From NCBI RefSeq assembly GCF_000626675.1, contig NZ_CP006842.1:1-64000 (forward strand): DNA of 64,000 bases, read 5' to 3'. The DNA comes from Corynebacterium glyciniphilum AJ 3170 (lineage in GTDB: Bacteria > Actinomycetota > Actinomycetes > Mycobacteriales > Mycobacteriaceae). Below the pieces are notes generated by a model that was given only the letters and a program-made list of their open reading frames with translations, ran no database searches and was not told the origin of the DNA. Numbering within the stretch: position 1 is the stretch's first letter; each line of letters begins with the position of its first letter. Made by a program: the position numbers and the translations under genes. Of the stretch, positions 56,501 through 63,900 are shown one piece after another.

Positions 56501-56804
56501 GGTCGCAGGCCCGGGCGAATTCCGGATCCTCGCTGAGGAACCCGTACCCCGGATGCACCAGCACCCGGTCGCGGCCGTGCGCGACCCCGGCTGCGACCCC
56601 TGTTGCGACGATGGCGTCGCGGTCGAGATAGGCGCGCGGCCCCGCCCCGTCCAGCGCGACGGCGTCATCGGCGGCGGTGACGTGCGGGGCGGCAGCGTCG
56701 TCCTGCGCGTAGACGGCGAGGGTCCGCAGCCCGAGCTCCCGGGCGGTACGGATGATGCGCAGGGCGATCTCACCCCGGTTGGCGACGAGAACGGTGGTGC
56801 TCAC
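53529..56804 (-). CDS. Fused acyl-CoA carboxylase (biotin carboxylase, biotin carrier and carboxyltransferase in one chain)
   Basis: The 1,091-residue enzyme starts with a biotin carboxylase (residues 1 to about 450: VLVANRGEIALRI, the ATP-grasp loop LAGGGGRGM and the MNPRLQVEH block). A biotin carrier domain follows, with biotinyl-lysine K544 in EAMKM. Residues from about 590 to the end are a carboxyltransferase with both halves, ending near DVIDPADTRAWI. Most actinobacteria keep these on separate alpha and beta subunits. Single-chain forms are known as long-chain acyl-CoA carboxylases. The GTG at 56804 overlaps the stop of the acyl-CoA ligase gene. The acyl substrate is unknown. Confidence 0.92.
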   Translation of the reverse strand: MSTTVLVANRGEIALRIIRTARELGLRTLAVYAQDDAAAPHVTAADDAVALDGAGPRAYLDRDAIVATGVAAGVAHGRDRVLVHPGYGFLSEDPEFARACDRAGLILVGPSAEVLDNCGDKSAARQLAESASVPVLPATSGPCSLDEVLDFAEGRDGVMIKALAGGGGRGMRELHADGGAIDPDAVAAAFSACAAEAEAGFGDGSVFAEELLLDSRHIEVQIIGGADRSGATVVRALGDRDCSVQRRHQKLLEIAPAPLLDDAVRTTVHEAAVRLGAAVDYRGAGTVEFLVAGDRVVFLEMNPRLQVEHTVTEETTGTDLVALQLLIALGTATDDLDLPDGVTATGTTVTGSPAAAVGTAIQARVNMETMSTDGSTAPSSGTLRLFSPPAGPGIRVDTFGRTGLTPSPRYDSLLAKVIAHTRTGGLDTAARKTADALAEFTVDGVATNAAFLRAVLDDDEFRAGAVPTSYLARRLPDLAETAAAYPAGTASIPDDTAVPSAAVPDLEPGEITLDAPMTGVVVQAVDEGTVVAADAEVLLLEAMKMHHGVTAGQDVTVSRILVSAGDTVTAGDPVAVLRAETSGADATAAETVDLDATRNDLSLIQDRHARILDEARPEAMAKLHRRHRRSARENIDDLVDEGSFVEYGALAVAAQSSRRSEEDLIANTPADGMVTGVATIDGRETAVLSYDYTVLAGTQGMRNHAKADRLIDVATRRGLPVVLFAEGGGGRPGDTDVVGVGLDVGTFRSLASLNGQVPLIAVVSGRCFAGNAALAGVCDTIIATPDANIGMGGPAMIEGGGLGAHRPEDIGPVDIQRRNGVIHLPADDEAHAVTLARQYLSYFGTSQTGSRTDDWEAPDPRLARHVVPEDRLRAYDMRAAIDAVADVGSVLELRPDYATGAMTALIRVEGQPYGVVANAAGSLGGAIDAAASDKFSDFLTLCESHRLPVVSFCDTPGFMVGPESEKEATVRRFGRMFVTGAKLTVPTGTVILRKAYGLGAMAMAAGSFRASQFTVAWPTGELGAMGLEGAVRLGYRRELAAVDGADRDALFTSLLDDAYAKGRAVNAAMTFELDDVIDPADTRAWIRTLVP

Positions 56805-58519
56805 CAGTGGTTCCCCTCGGTCTCGAACAGGTCGCCCTTGCGGATCTTTCCGGTGGCCGTCATCGGCATCTCGTCGATGATCGTCACCACCGGGACCTTG
56901 TACCCGGCCATGTTCAGCTTCGCCCAGGCGTGCAGGGCCTCCTCGCCGGCGGTGCCGTGCTCGGTGTCCGCGTCCTCCGTGAGCGTGACGAACGCAGCTG
57001 CGACCTGTCCCTTCTCCGGATGGGAGCGGGGGACCACGGCGGCGGTGTCGATGTCGGGGTGCAGCCGAAGAATCGCCTCGACCTCGGCGGGGAACACCGA
57101 CATGCCGTTGGTCTTGATCATCTCCTTGTTGCGGGCACGGTAGTGCAGTGTGCCGCCCTCGTCGACGCTGCCGATGTCGCCGGTGCGCAACCACCCGTCG
57201 ATGAAGGCCTTCTCCGTGGCCTCCGGATTGTTGTAGTAGCAGGTCAGGATGGACGGGCTGCGCAGGATGATCTCGCCGGTCTCCCCGAGCGGGACGGGGC
57301 GGCACTCCTCGTCGACGATAAGGATGTCGGTGCCGGGGAGGGGCATGCCGCAGAAGATCGGTTCGCTGTGCAGGTCGGCGTCATCGTCCTGGAAGCCGAG
57401 GGTGAAGGTGTCCAGGGTGTGGGTCTCCGTCATGCCGTAGGACGCCTCGCGCAAGGTCTGGCCGGCGGCGTCCCTCCACCGCTTCCGGATCTCCGGGTTG
57501 AGCTTGGTGACGAACGAAATGCCGAGCACGTTGACCAGGCTGCTGACCTTGTCCCGGTCGAACTGCGGGTGATCGAGCAGTTCCAGGGCATTGTCGACCA
57601 TGCCGGTCAGGTCCGTCGCCCGGTGCCGGTCCACCGCATCCAGCACCGCCGTGGCGTCCCAGCGGGTGAACAGGATCGACGTACCACCGTTGACCAGGGG
57701 GAGCAGGATGCCGAGATCTTCGCCGGCGATCCAGAAAATCGGGAGGAAGGCGATGGCGCGCATCGGGTGCTCGCCGACCTGGCGTCCCGTGCCGACGGTT
57801 CCCGATGCCGCGGTGTAGAGCATGTGACCCTGGGTGTGTTCGCACCCCTTGGGCAGGCCGGTGGTGCCGCCGGTGTAGTTGAGTGCGGCGAGTGCGTCCG
57901 GGTCGCTCGGACGGCGCGGGGCGGGCTCGGCAGACTGGATCTCGGCCCAGTCCGTGTTGGCTCCGGGGGTGAGCGGGAAGGGCGGGGCGACAGGAGGCGT
58001 GTCGGTCAGCATGTCGCTGAGTCCGGTGGTTGCCACACACCGGAGACTGGTGTCTGGCCGGATGCTTTCGACGAGATCCGCCGCCTTGACGTCCGTGAGC
58101 AGGACGGTCACTCCGGCGTCGTTGAGTTCGTGGCGGAGTTCGTGCTCGCGGAACAGTGGGTTGATCGGCACGTGCACGGCACCGACCTTGAAGATGCCGA
58201 GCATCGCGATATTGAACTGGGGGCAGTTCGGCAGGTGCACACCGACCCGGTCACCGGGTTGGACGCCCTGGTTCAGCAGCCAGCCGGCGACACGGTCGCT
58301 GAGCTGGTCGTACTCCGCGTAGCTGACCGTCCTGCCGTAGAAGATGATCGCGGGTTCGTCGGGGCGGGTGGCGGCCCAGTGCCACAGGTACTCGACGATG
58401 CCGTCGGTCCCGGCGGGGTAGACCACGGTGCGGGGGACCTGCGCCGGCCAGTTCTTTTCCTGAACTGCGCGGACCCTGGTGATGGCGGCGTCGAAGGTGG
58501 TGGCGGTGGTGTCGGTCAT
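56801..58519 (-). CDS. AMP-dependent acyl-CoA synthetase/ligase
   Basis: The 572-residue adenylating enzyme has the P-loop YTGGTTGLPKG near residue 215, the A5-type block YGMTETH, GWLRTGDIG and the C-terminal lysine motif TATGKIRKG. It activates a carboxylic acid to its CoA ester. It starts within the stop of the TetR gene (ATGA) and ends within the start of the carboxylase (GTGA). The operon therefore couples acid activation to carboxylation of the acyl-CoA. The acid is unknown. No signal peptide is present. Confidence 0.93.
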   Translation of the reverse strand: MTDTTATTFDAAITRVRAVQEKNWPAQVPRTVVYPAGTDGIVEYLWHWAATRPDEPAIIFYGRTVSYAEYDQLSDRVAGWLLNQGVQPGDRVGVHLPNCPQFNIAMLGIFKVGAVHVPINPLFREHELRHELNDAGVTVLLTDVKAADLVESIRPDTSLRCVATTGLSDMLTDTPPVAPPFPLTPGANTDWAEIQSAEPAPRRPSDPDALAALNYTGGTTGLPKGCEHTQGHMLYTAASGTVGTGRQVGEHPMRAIAFLPIFWIAGEDLGILLPLVNGGTSILFTRWDATAVLDAVDRHRATDLTGMVDNALELLDHPQFDRDKVSSLVNVLGISFVTKLNPEIRKRWRDAAGQTLREASYGMTETHTLDTFTLGFQDDDADLHSEPIFCGMPLPGTDILIVDEECRPVPLGETGEIILRSPSILTCYYNNPEATEKAFIDGWLRTGDIGSVDEGGTLHYRARNKEMIKTNGMSVFPAEVEAILRLHPDIDTAAVVPRSHPEKGQVAAAFVTLTEDADTEHGTAGEEALHAWAKLNMAGYKVPVVTIIDEMPMTATGKIRKGDLFETEGNHW

Positions 58520-59163
58520 TGGGGGAGCTCCTCGGTGTGGTGGTGTGGGATGCCCAGCAGGCGGAGGTACATTGCTGTCACGTCGGCGACGACCCGCTCG
58601 CGTTGACCCGGGTCAGTGATGACGACGTCGGCGTAGGCCGCCACCATGCCGCCTGCCGCCCGGGCGATGGCGTCGGGAGGAGCGGCCGGGTCGGCGCGAC
58701 CGACGGCCACGAGCCGCTCGATGTAGCGGGCGGTGCGGCGTAGTGACCTGTTCTGCGTCTCGACGTACAGCGCCCTCATGTCGGGGTCGGCGAGTGCCTG
58801 GTGTTCCAGGACGGTGAGGAACGCCAGGTTGTCGGTGTAGGCGTCGAGGTAGGCCCCGATGGTTGCCAGGGCGATGCCCGCGTCGTCGTCGCCGTCGAGG
58901 TCGCTGAGGTCCTGGGCAGCGAGAAAACGGTCGCGGACCTCGTGGGCGAGCACAGAGAAGACGTCTTTCTTCGAGGAGAAGTAGACGTAGAAGGTGGCGC
59001 GGCTGACCCCGGCTGCGGTGGTGATGTCGTTGACGGTCATGCGCGTGTAACCGCAGTCCGAGACGACGGCCCGGGCGGCATCGAGCAGCGCTTTCCGGGT
59101 GGCGCTGTCCTGCCGGCTCTTTTCGGTGCGGACCGACCATTCCTTGGCCTGCGGTGTGTCCAT
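58516..59163 (-). CDS. TetR-family regulator of the acyl-CoA operon
   Basis: The 215-residue regulator has a helix-turn-helix around residues 35-60 (MTVNDITTAAGVSRATFYVYFSSKKDV). It is the first gene of the regulator-ligase-carboxylase operon and overlaps the ligase start. A 20-bp palindrome in its promoter points to autoregulation, probably relieved by an acyl-CoA. The ATG at 59163 was chosen because the predicted transcript would start close to it. A GTG at 59169 is possible. Confidence 0.92.
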   Translation of the reverse strand: MDTPQAKEWSVRTEKSRQDSATRKALLDAARAVVSDCGYTRMTVNDITTAAGVSRATFYVYFSSKKDVFSVLAHEVRDRFLAAQDLSDLDGDDDAGIALATIGAYLDAYTDNLAFLTVLEHQALADPDMRALYVETQNRSLRRTARYIERLVAVGRADPAAPPDAIARAAGGMVAAYADVVITDPGQRERVVADVTAMYLRLLGIPHHHTEELPQ

Positions 59164-59170
59164 CGTCACA

Positions 59171-59204
59171 TCATTGGTGACGTTGACGTCAATGTCAATA
59201 GGTT
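59171..59204 (-). promoter_or_regulatory. Promoter and operator of the TetR-ligase-carboxylase operon
   Basis: On the minus strand TTGACA and AATGAT are 17 bases apart. The plus-strand palindrome TGACGTTGACGTCAATGTCA (59178-59197, one mismatched pair, core TTGACGTCAA) fills the spacer. Repressor binding would block the promoter. Confidence 0.68.
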
Positions 59205-59536
59205 GGGCAGACTACGGTCCAGGGTGGGGTGCGCAGGGGCACGCTGGAGTGCCAGAGCATGCCGACGTGGCTTGGGCCCCGGGGCAATGTTGGTTTTTCG
59301 CCGTTTGACCACCCTGGGGTGTCCGTCCCGGGAGAGGGGTGGGCGAGGGCGCGGGAGAGGGGCCAGTGAGGTGGGTGACCGGCGAGACGGCGGGGAGTGG
59401 CGGAGAGTGGCGTCAGGTTGCTCGAGGAGGGGGAGTGCCACTTGTTCTGGGCAGTTCGCGTTCGAGTCTCCATCATTATTGATAATGAAAGGCTACGACG
59501 GTCTCACCCGCGCAGGACGGTGTAGGGCGCCGCGGG
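59205..59536. other. Intergenic region with an orphan palindrome
   Basis: About 330 bases without a supported gene. CATTATTGATAATG (59474-59487) is a perfect 14-bp palindrome resembling a metal-regulator box, but it is not in front of an annotated gene. A 93-codon minus-strand frame starting next to it (MMETRTRTAQNKWHS) has skewed composition and is not called. Confidence 0.45.
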
Positions 59537-60406
59537 TCACACCCCCAGCAACCGGCGCAGCACCTGCACCACGCCGTCCTCGGTGTTGGCCGGAGCGGTG
59601 TAGTTCGCTGCGGCGGTGATGCCGGGGTGCGCATTGGCCATGGCGAAGGACAGATCGCCTTCGCCGATCATCTCCAGGTCATTGAGGTAGTCGCCGAACA
59701 CGGCAGTGTCCGCCGGTGAGGCGCCCAGTTCTTTCTGCAGGTCACGCAGGGCGGCTCCCTTGTTGGCGTCCGTACGCATGATGTCGATCCAGTTCGCCCC
59801 GGAGATCACGACCGCATTGTTGTTCTCCACCTCGGGGGAAGCAGCATCCTCACCGGTGAACAGGCCCGGGGCAGCGTCCTCGGCGGAACCGAAGCAGAAC
59901 ACGGCGACCTTCACCACCGGAGCATCCACCGTGGTGAGGTCGTCGATCTGCTCGAGGGAGTGGTAGTACTTCGCGGCCTCGTCGAGGAACTCGTGGTCGG
60001 TACTCTCCACGTAGGCGACCTCAGGCGTGCAGATGACCAGGCCGAGGCGGCGATCGGTACCACGCACCGCGGAGATGCACTGCTGCACCGTGTCGTCGGA
60101 CAGGGGAGAGGTGGCGACAACCTCGTCATCGTGGACGACGACGGTCCCGTTCTCCGCGAGATAGGTCCGGATCCCGTGGTCGCCGAACATGTCGTGCAGG
60201 GTGGCGTGCTGACGCCCGGAGGCCGGCACCACGACGATGTCGCGGTCCTGCATCACCGGCAGCAGATCCCAGAATCCGTCGGGGACGCTACCGTCCGCCC
60301 GGAGCAGGGTGCCGTCCATGTCGAGGACCACGAGGCCGAGGTCAGGGGTGGGGGTGAGGTCACGCCAGGACGTGGAGGTGGTCGGGGCTGTCGGGGTATC
60401 CGTCAT
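59537..60406 (-). CDS. HAD-superfamily hydrolase (Cof type)
   Basis: The 289-residue phosphatase of the Cof/HAD-IIB group has catalytic aspartates D29 and D31 (DMDGT), the conserved lysine in NKGAALRDL and motif IV FGDYLNDLEM. It dephosphorylates small sugar phosphates or cofactors; the substrate is not evident. The ATG at 60406 has GGGGGC before it. A parS-like site lies nine bases upstream of the start. The LysR gene follows upstream on the same strand. Confidence 0.9.
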   Translation of the reverse strand: MTDTPTAPTTSTSWRDLTPTPDLGLVVLDMDGTLLRADGSVPDGFWDLLPVMQDRDIVVVPASGRQHATLHDMFGDHGIRTYLAENGTVVVHDDEVVATSPLSDDTVQQCISAVRGTDRRLGLVICTPEVAYVESTDHEFLDEAAKYYHSLEQIDDLTTVDAPVVKVAVFCFGSAEDAAPGLFTGEDAASPEVENNNAVVISGANWIDIMRTDANKGAALRDLQKELGASPADTAVFGDYLNDLEMIGEGDLSFAMANAHPGITAAANYTAPANTEDGVVQVLRRLLGV

Positions 60407-60414
60407 GCCCCCAT

Positions 60415-60430
60415 GGTTTCACATGAAACA
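60415..60430. other. parS-like site
   Basis: GGTTTCACATGAAACA matches the parS consensus TGTTNCACGTGAAACA at 14 of 16 positions. It is intergenic, between the HAD and LysR genes, 60 kb from dnaA. Confidence 0.45.
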
Positions 60431-60454
60431 CCCGAGCCGTCGGAGCCGTCAGTC

Positions 60455-61384
60455 TCAGAGCTGCTCCGGGGTGTCCGGCGACTCGCGCCGCGCGGCCGCC
60501 CCCAGCGCGGTACGGAATGCACGCACACCCGGATGGCCGGTATAACCGTCGCGCACGGCGGTGAACAGCTGGCGGTGCGGGGAGCCCGGCATCGCCAACG
60601 CCTGGGTGTGGTCGAGGTGTGGGCCGGCCAGCATCGCCGGGATCACCGTAACCCCGTGCCCGGTGCGTGCCATGTGTGCACGCAGGATCGGGTCGGTGGT
60701 CTCGCACTTCACCCGGGGTTCCACGCCGGCCTCACGCAGGACGGTCCGCTCCCACCGACCCTGCGGCATCGTCGCCGGCTCCAGGATCCATGGGGCGTCC
60801 GCCAGGTCGGCCAGCCCGTCCAGCTCCTCGGCCGGTACCGCCCACTGACCGGTTGTGGGCAGTACCAGCAGCATCGGGTCGGCGAAGAGCTCCTCGCGGT
60901 GCAGTCCGGGACGCACCGGCTCCGGCTGTCCGGGGAACTCATCGCCGATGACCACGTCGTAGGAGTGCGCGGCGAGCCCTTCGAAGGCCTCGCCGACCTC
61001 GCGGTGGTAGACCTCCACGTTCAACCCCGGATGTCGTTTCTCCAGCATCGTCAGCGCCGTCGGCAGAATCGTCGCCAACGCGGACTGGAAGCTGGTCACC
61101 CGCAGAGTGCCTTCCGCGCCGGAGCGTGATGAGGCGAGCTCGGCCTCAGCTGTGTCCAGGATCGTCAAGACCTCATCGGTGCGCGCCACGAGTCGGAGGG
61201 CAGCCTCGGTGAGCCGTACCCCGCGTCCCACCGTCTCCAGCAAGGGAACACCGGCCTCGCGCTCCAGCTGGCTGAGCTGGTGGGACACCGCGGACGGGGA
61301 GTAGTGCAGTTCACGGGCGACGGCGGCCAGGGTGCCGCGCTGGTGCACTTCACGCAGCAGGGTCAGACGATGAATGTTCAGCAC
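60455..61384 (-). CDS. LysR-family transcriptional regulator
   Basis: The 309-residue regulator has an N-terminal LysR helix-turn-helix (residues 18-37, TLAAVARELHYSPSAVSHQL) and a C-terminal substrate-binding domain. It diverges from an EamA exporter with 58 bases between the start codons, the usual layout for a regulator activating a neighbouring exporter. The effector is unknown. Confidence 0.93.
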   Translation of the reverse strand: MLNIHRLTLLREVHQRGTLAAVARELHYSPSAVSHQLSQLEREAGVPLLETVGRGVRLTEAALRLVARTDEVLTILDTAEAELASSRSGAEGTLRVTSFQSALATILPTALTMLEKRHPGLNVEVYHREVGEAFEGLAAHSYDVVIGDEFPGQPEPVRPGLHREELFADPMLLVLPTTGQWAVPAEELDGLADLADAPWILEPATMPQGRWERTVLREAGVEPRVKCETTDPILRAHMARTGHGVTVIPAMLAGPHLDHTQALAMPGSPHRQLFTAVRDGYTGHPGVRAFRTALGAAARRESPDTPEQL

Positions 61385-61442
61385 AGTTCACCATTATCGT
61401 TCATATCCCTGAGATAGACGAACCAATGCCGTGGGCCCCACA

Positions 61443-62363
61443 ATGAGAGCCATGAGCATCACCCGTTCCTCCTCCCTCGTCCTGGCGTCCTGCGCATCCC
61501 TGCAGTTCGGCGCGGCGACCGCCGTCGGTCTCTTCGATACCCTCGGGACCTGGGGCGTCACTTTTCTTCGTCTGACCATCGCCGGTACCCTGCTACTGCT
61601 GATTGCACGACCGGCACTGCGCTCCTGGTCCCGGGGCGACTGGCGCGCCGTTGTCTTCTTTGCCGTGATGATGGCCGCGATGAACGGGTTCTTCTACGCA
61701 TCCCTGGACCGCATCCCGATGAGTGCGGCGGTGGCCATCGAGTTCATCGGCCCGCTCGTCTACGCGGGTCTGACGTCGCGACGCCGCGGTGACCTGGTCT
61801 GGGTCGGACTCGCTGCCGCCGGCATGGCCGTCCTCGGTCTCGAAGCACTGTCCGACGCTGCCCTCGACCCTGTCGGTATGCTGCTGGCGCTGATCGCCGG
61901 GGTGTTCTGGGTCGGCTACATCGTCGGCTCCGCCGCCGTGGGACGCCGCATCGCGGGCACTGGCGGTCTGGCCGTGGCCATGCTGCTCGGCGGGCTCATG
62001 CTCGCACCCGTCGGACGTACCGCCGTCGACGGCGTTACCGCTGACCCGTGGCTGCTGATCCCTGCGGTGGTCACCGCGTTGATGGCCTCGGTGATCCCGT
62101 ACTCACTGGAACTCGCGGCGCTGCGTCGCCTGCCGGCTGCCGTGTTCAGCGTCCTGATCAGCCTGGAACCCGCATTCGCCGCACTCGCCGGGTTCGTCCT
62201 GCTCAACCAGGAGATGACGGCGATGCGTGGCGTGACCATCGTGCTGGTGATCACCGCCTCGGTCGGTGTCACCTGGTCGGCGCACCAACGCTCTGTCCGG
62301 CCACCGCGGGAAGAGCGCGTGCGACGTCCACTGCTGCGTCGTCGAACACCATCTCCTCAGTGA
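61443..62363 (+). CDS. EamA/DMT-family exporter (RhtA-like)
   Basis: The 306-residue membrane protein has ten hydrophobic segments and two EamA repeats. The second contains IPYSLELAALRRLPAAVFSVLISLEPAFAALAGFVLLNQE, the signature of this family, which includes threonine/homoserine exporters. A basic Arg/Pro tail follows. ATG 61443 was chosen; 61452 and a GTG at 61431 are alternatives. It is probably controlled by the divergent LysR gene. Its 3' end overlaps the convergent monooxygenase gene by 95 bases, an unusually long overlap. Confidence 0.88.
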   Translation: MRAMSITRSSSLVLASCASLQFGAATAVGLFDTLGTWGVTFLRLTIAGTLLLLIARPALRSWSRGDWRAVVFFAVMMAAMNGFFYASLDRIPMSAAVAIEFIGPLVYAGLTSRRRGDLVWVGLAAAGMAVLGLEALSDAALDPVGMLLALIAGVFWVGYIVGSAAVGRRIAGTGGLAVAMLLGGLMLAPVGRTAVDGVTADPWLLIPAVVTALMASVIPYSLELAALRRLPAAVFSVLISLEPAFAALAGFVLLNQEMTAMRGVTIVLVITASVGVTWSAHQRSVRPPREERVRRPLLRRRTPSPQ

Positions 62364-63873
62364 GGTCGCCGCGGGACAGCTCCGGCCATTCGCGCAGGTA
62401 GTCCTGGCGGTACAACCACGGAGACCGGTCGCCCTGCCGGGGCGTGATGTGCTCCGAGCGTTTGATGTAGCCCGCCTCGAATTCCAGCAGCGGTCGCCGT
62501 CCCACGTCATCGCCGGGGACCACGGGGGCGGCAACTGTCTCGCCACGGTTGACCATGTGGTGCCACAACCGCACCATGTACCGCGCCGTGAGGTCCGCCC
62601 GGGTCGTCCAGGACTGGTTGAGGTAACCGACGGTGAAGCTGAGGTTGGGGAGTCCGGACACCAGGACCCCGCGGTAGGCCACGGTCTGTGCCGGATCGAT
62701 GCTGCGCCCGTCGACGGCGACCTCTGCACCGCCGAACAACTGCAGCTGCAGACCGGTCGCTGCGATCACTGTGTCCGCCTCCAGAACGGTGCCGTCCGAC
62801 AGTCGCACTCCCTCCGGGACGAGGCGGTCGATGGTCGCTGTGACCACCTTCGCGCCCTTGTCCCGGATTGCCGCGAAGATGTCTCCGCCCGGTGCCTTGC
62901 ACACGCGCTGGTCCCACGGCTTGTATGGCGGGGTGAAGTCCCGCTTGATCTGCGTGGGTGTCAGCCACCGCAGCTGCAGTGCATGCAGGAAACCGCTGAA
63001 CAGGAACGGTGTTCCCTTGGCGAGGTACCACTGGACCATGTCGCGGGTGATGTGATTGACCCGCGCGACCTTGTGGGCGGCCCGCTTGTTCGGGATCAGG
63101 GTCGTCCAGATCGTCGAAATGGTGTCGAACCGGGGCAATGCGGCGACCCATGTGGGGGTCCGCTGCAGCATCGTGACATCCGCACCGTCCTCCGCCAGCG
63201 CCGGGAGTAAGGTGACCGCGGTGGCGCCGGAACCGATGATCACGATTTTCCGCCCGGCGACGTCCCGCTGCTCGTCCGGATGCCACTGCTGCGCATGGAT
63301 CAGCTGACCCTCGTAATCCTCCTGGCCGTCGAAGTACGGCTGGAACCCGGCCCGGTGGTCGTAGTAGCCGCACGCCATGTGGAGCCGCCGCGTGCGGGTG
63401 ACGGTCTCGGCACCGGCATCATCGGCAGCATCCGGACGGTCATCGGGCCCGTGGCGCCACGCACGGACCGTGGTGACCTCCCAGTGGGGCCCGTGGGCGT
63501 CGGCGTTGGCACCGGTGGTGACGAAGTTGATCCGCTTGACCCAGGTGCTCAACCGGATACGTTGCAGGATCCCGTCCTCCCGGGCAGCCTCGCGCAGGTA
63601 CTCCTTGATGCGTGCCCCGTCGCCGAGGGTGCCCTTGTGCGGCCAGGGCTTGTAGGGCAGCGCGAAACTGGCCATGTCGGAGTCGGAGCGGATCCCGGGG
63701 TAGGTGAAGGTGTTCCACGTGCCGCCGAGGTCATCGTTGGAGTCGACGATTTCCCAGCTCCAGCCGGGGAACTCCGAGACGATGTGGTGGGCGAGGTCAA
63801 TGCCGGCGATCCCGGCACCGACGATCAACAGGTCGAGGACGCGGTCGGTGGTGGTGTCGTTCGCGGTGGTCAT
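62269..63873 (-). CDS. Flavin-containing monooxygenase, Baeyer-Villiger type
   Basis: The 534-residue FAD enzyme has an N-terminal GAGIAG motif at residues 19-24, a second nucleotide motif GSGATA and the fingerprint YEGQLIHAQQW. This last fits the Baeyer-Villiger signature FxGxxxHxxxW with Y for F. Such enzymes turn ketones into esters with NADPH and O2. The ATG at 63873 gives the standard N-terminus; an in-frame start further upstream would run through a palindrome. A regulator is not in the window. The gene may contribute to ketone or steroid breakdown. Confidence 0.9.
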   Translation of the reverse strand: MTTANDTTTDRVLDLLIVGAGIAGIDLAHHIVSEFPGWSWEIVDSNDDLGGTWNTFTYPGIRSDSDMASFALPYKPWPHKGTLGDGARIKEYLREAAREDGILQRIRLSTWVKRINFVTTGANADAHGPHWEVTTVRAWRHGPDDRPDAADDAGAETVTRTRRLHMACGYYDHRAGFQPYFDGQEDYEGQLIHAQQWHPDEQRDVAGRKIVIIGSGATAVTLLPALAEDGADVTMLQRTPTWVAALPRFDTISTIWTTLIPNKRAAHKVARVNHITRDMVQWYLAKGTPFLFSGFLHALQLRWLTPTQIKRDFTPPYKPWDQRVCKAPGGDIFAAIRDKGAKVVTATIDRLVPEGVRLSDGTVLEADTVIAATGLQLQLFGGAEVAVDGRSIDPAQTVAYRGVLVSGLPNLSFTVGYLNQSWTTRADLTARYMVRLWHHMVNRGETVAAPVVPGDDVGRRPLLEFEAGYIKRSEHITPRQGDRSPWLYRQDYLREWPELSRGDLTEEMVFDDAAVDVARALPAVAGQSVGAPTR

Positions 63874-63881
63874 GGTCGTCA

Positions 63882-63900
63882 CAATACTGACTAGGTATTG
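63882..63900. promoter_or_regulatory. Palindrome in the monooxygenase promoter
   Basis: CAATACTGACTAGGTATTG has perfect 6-bp arms around seven bases and lies nine bases upstream of the monooxygenase start. The size fits a TetR-family operator. The last 100 bases of the window show nothing else. Confidence 0.55.

Noticed and set aside
53970..57143. Several 300-440-codon plus-strand frames opposite the carboxylase
   Set aside because: Antisense shadows with repetitive Gly/Asp/Val composition. The minus-strand carboxylase and ligase are complete and explain the region.
56807..58606. 599-codon plus-strand frame opposite the acyl-CoA ligase
   Set aside because: Antisense shadow; no motif and no translation signal.
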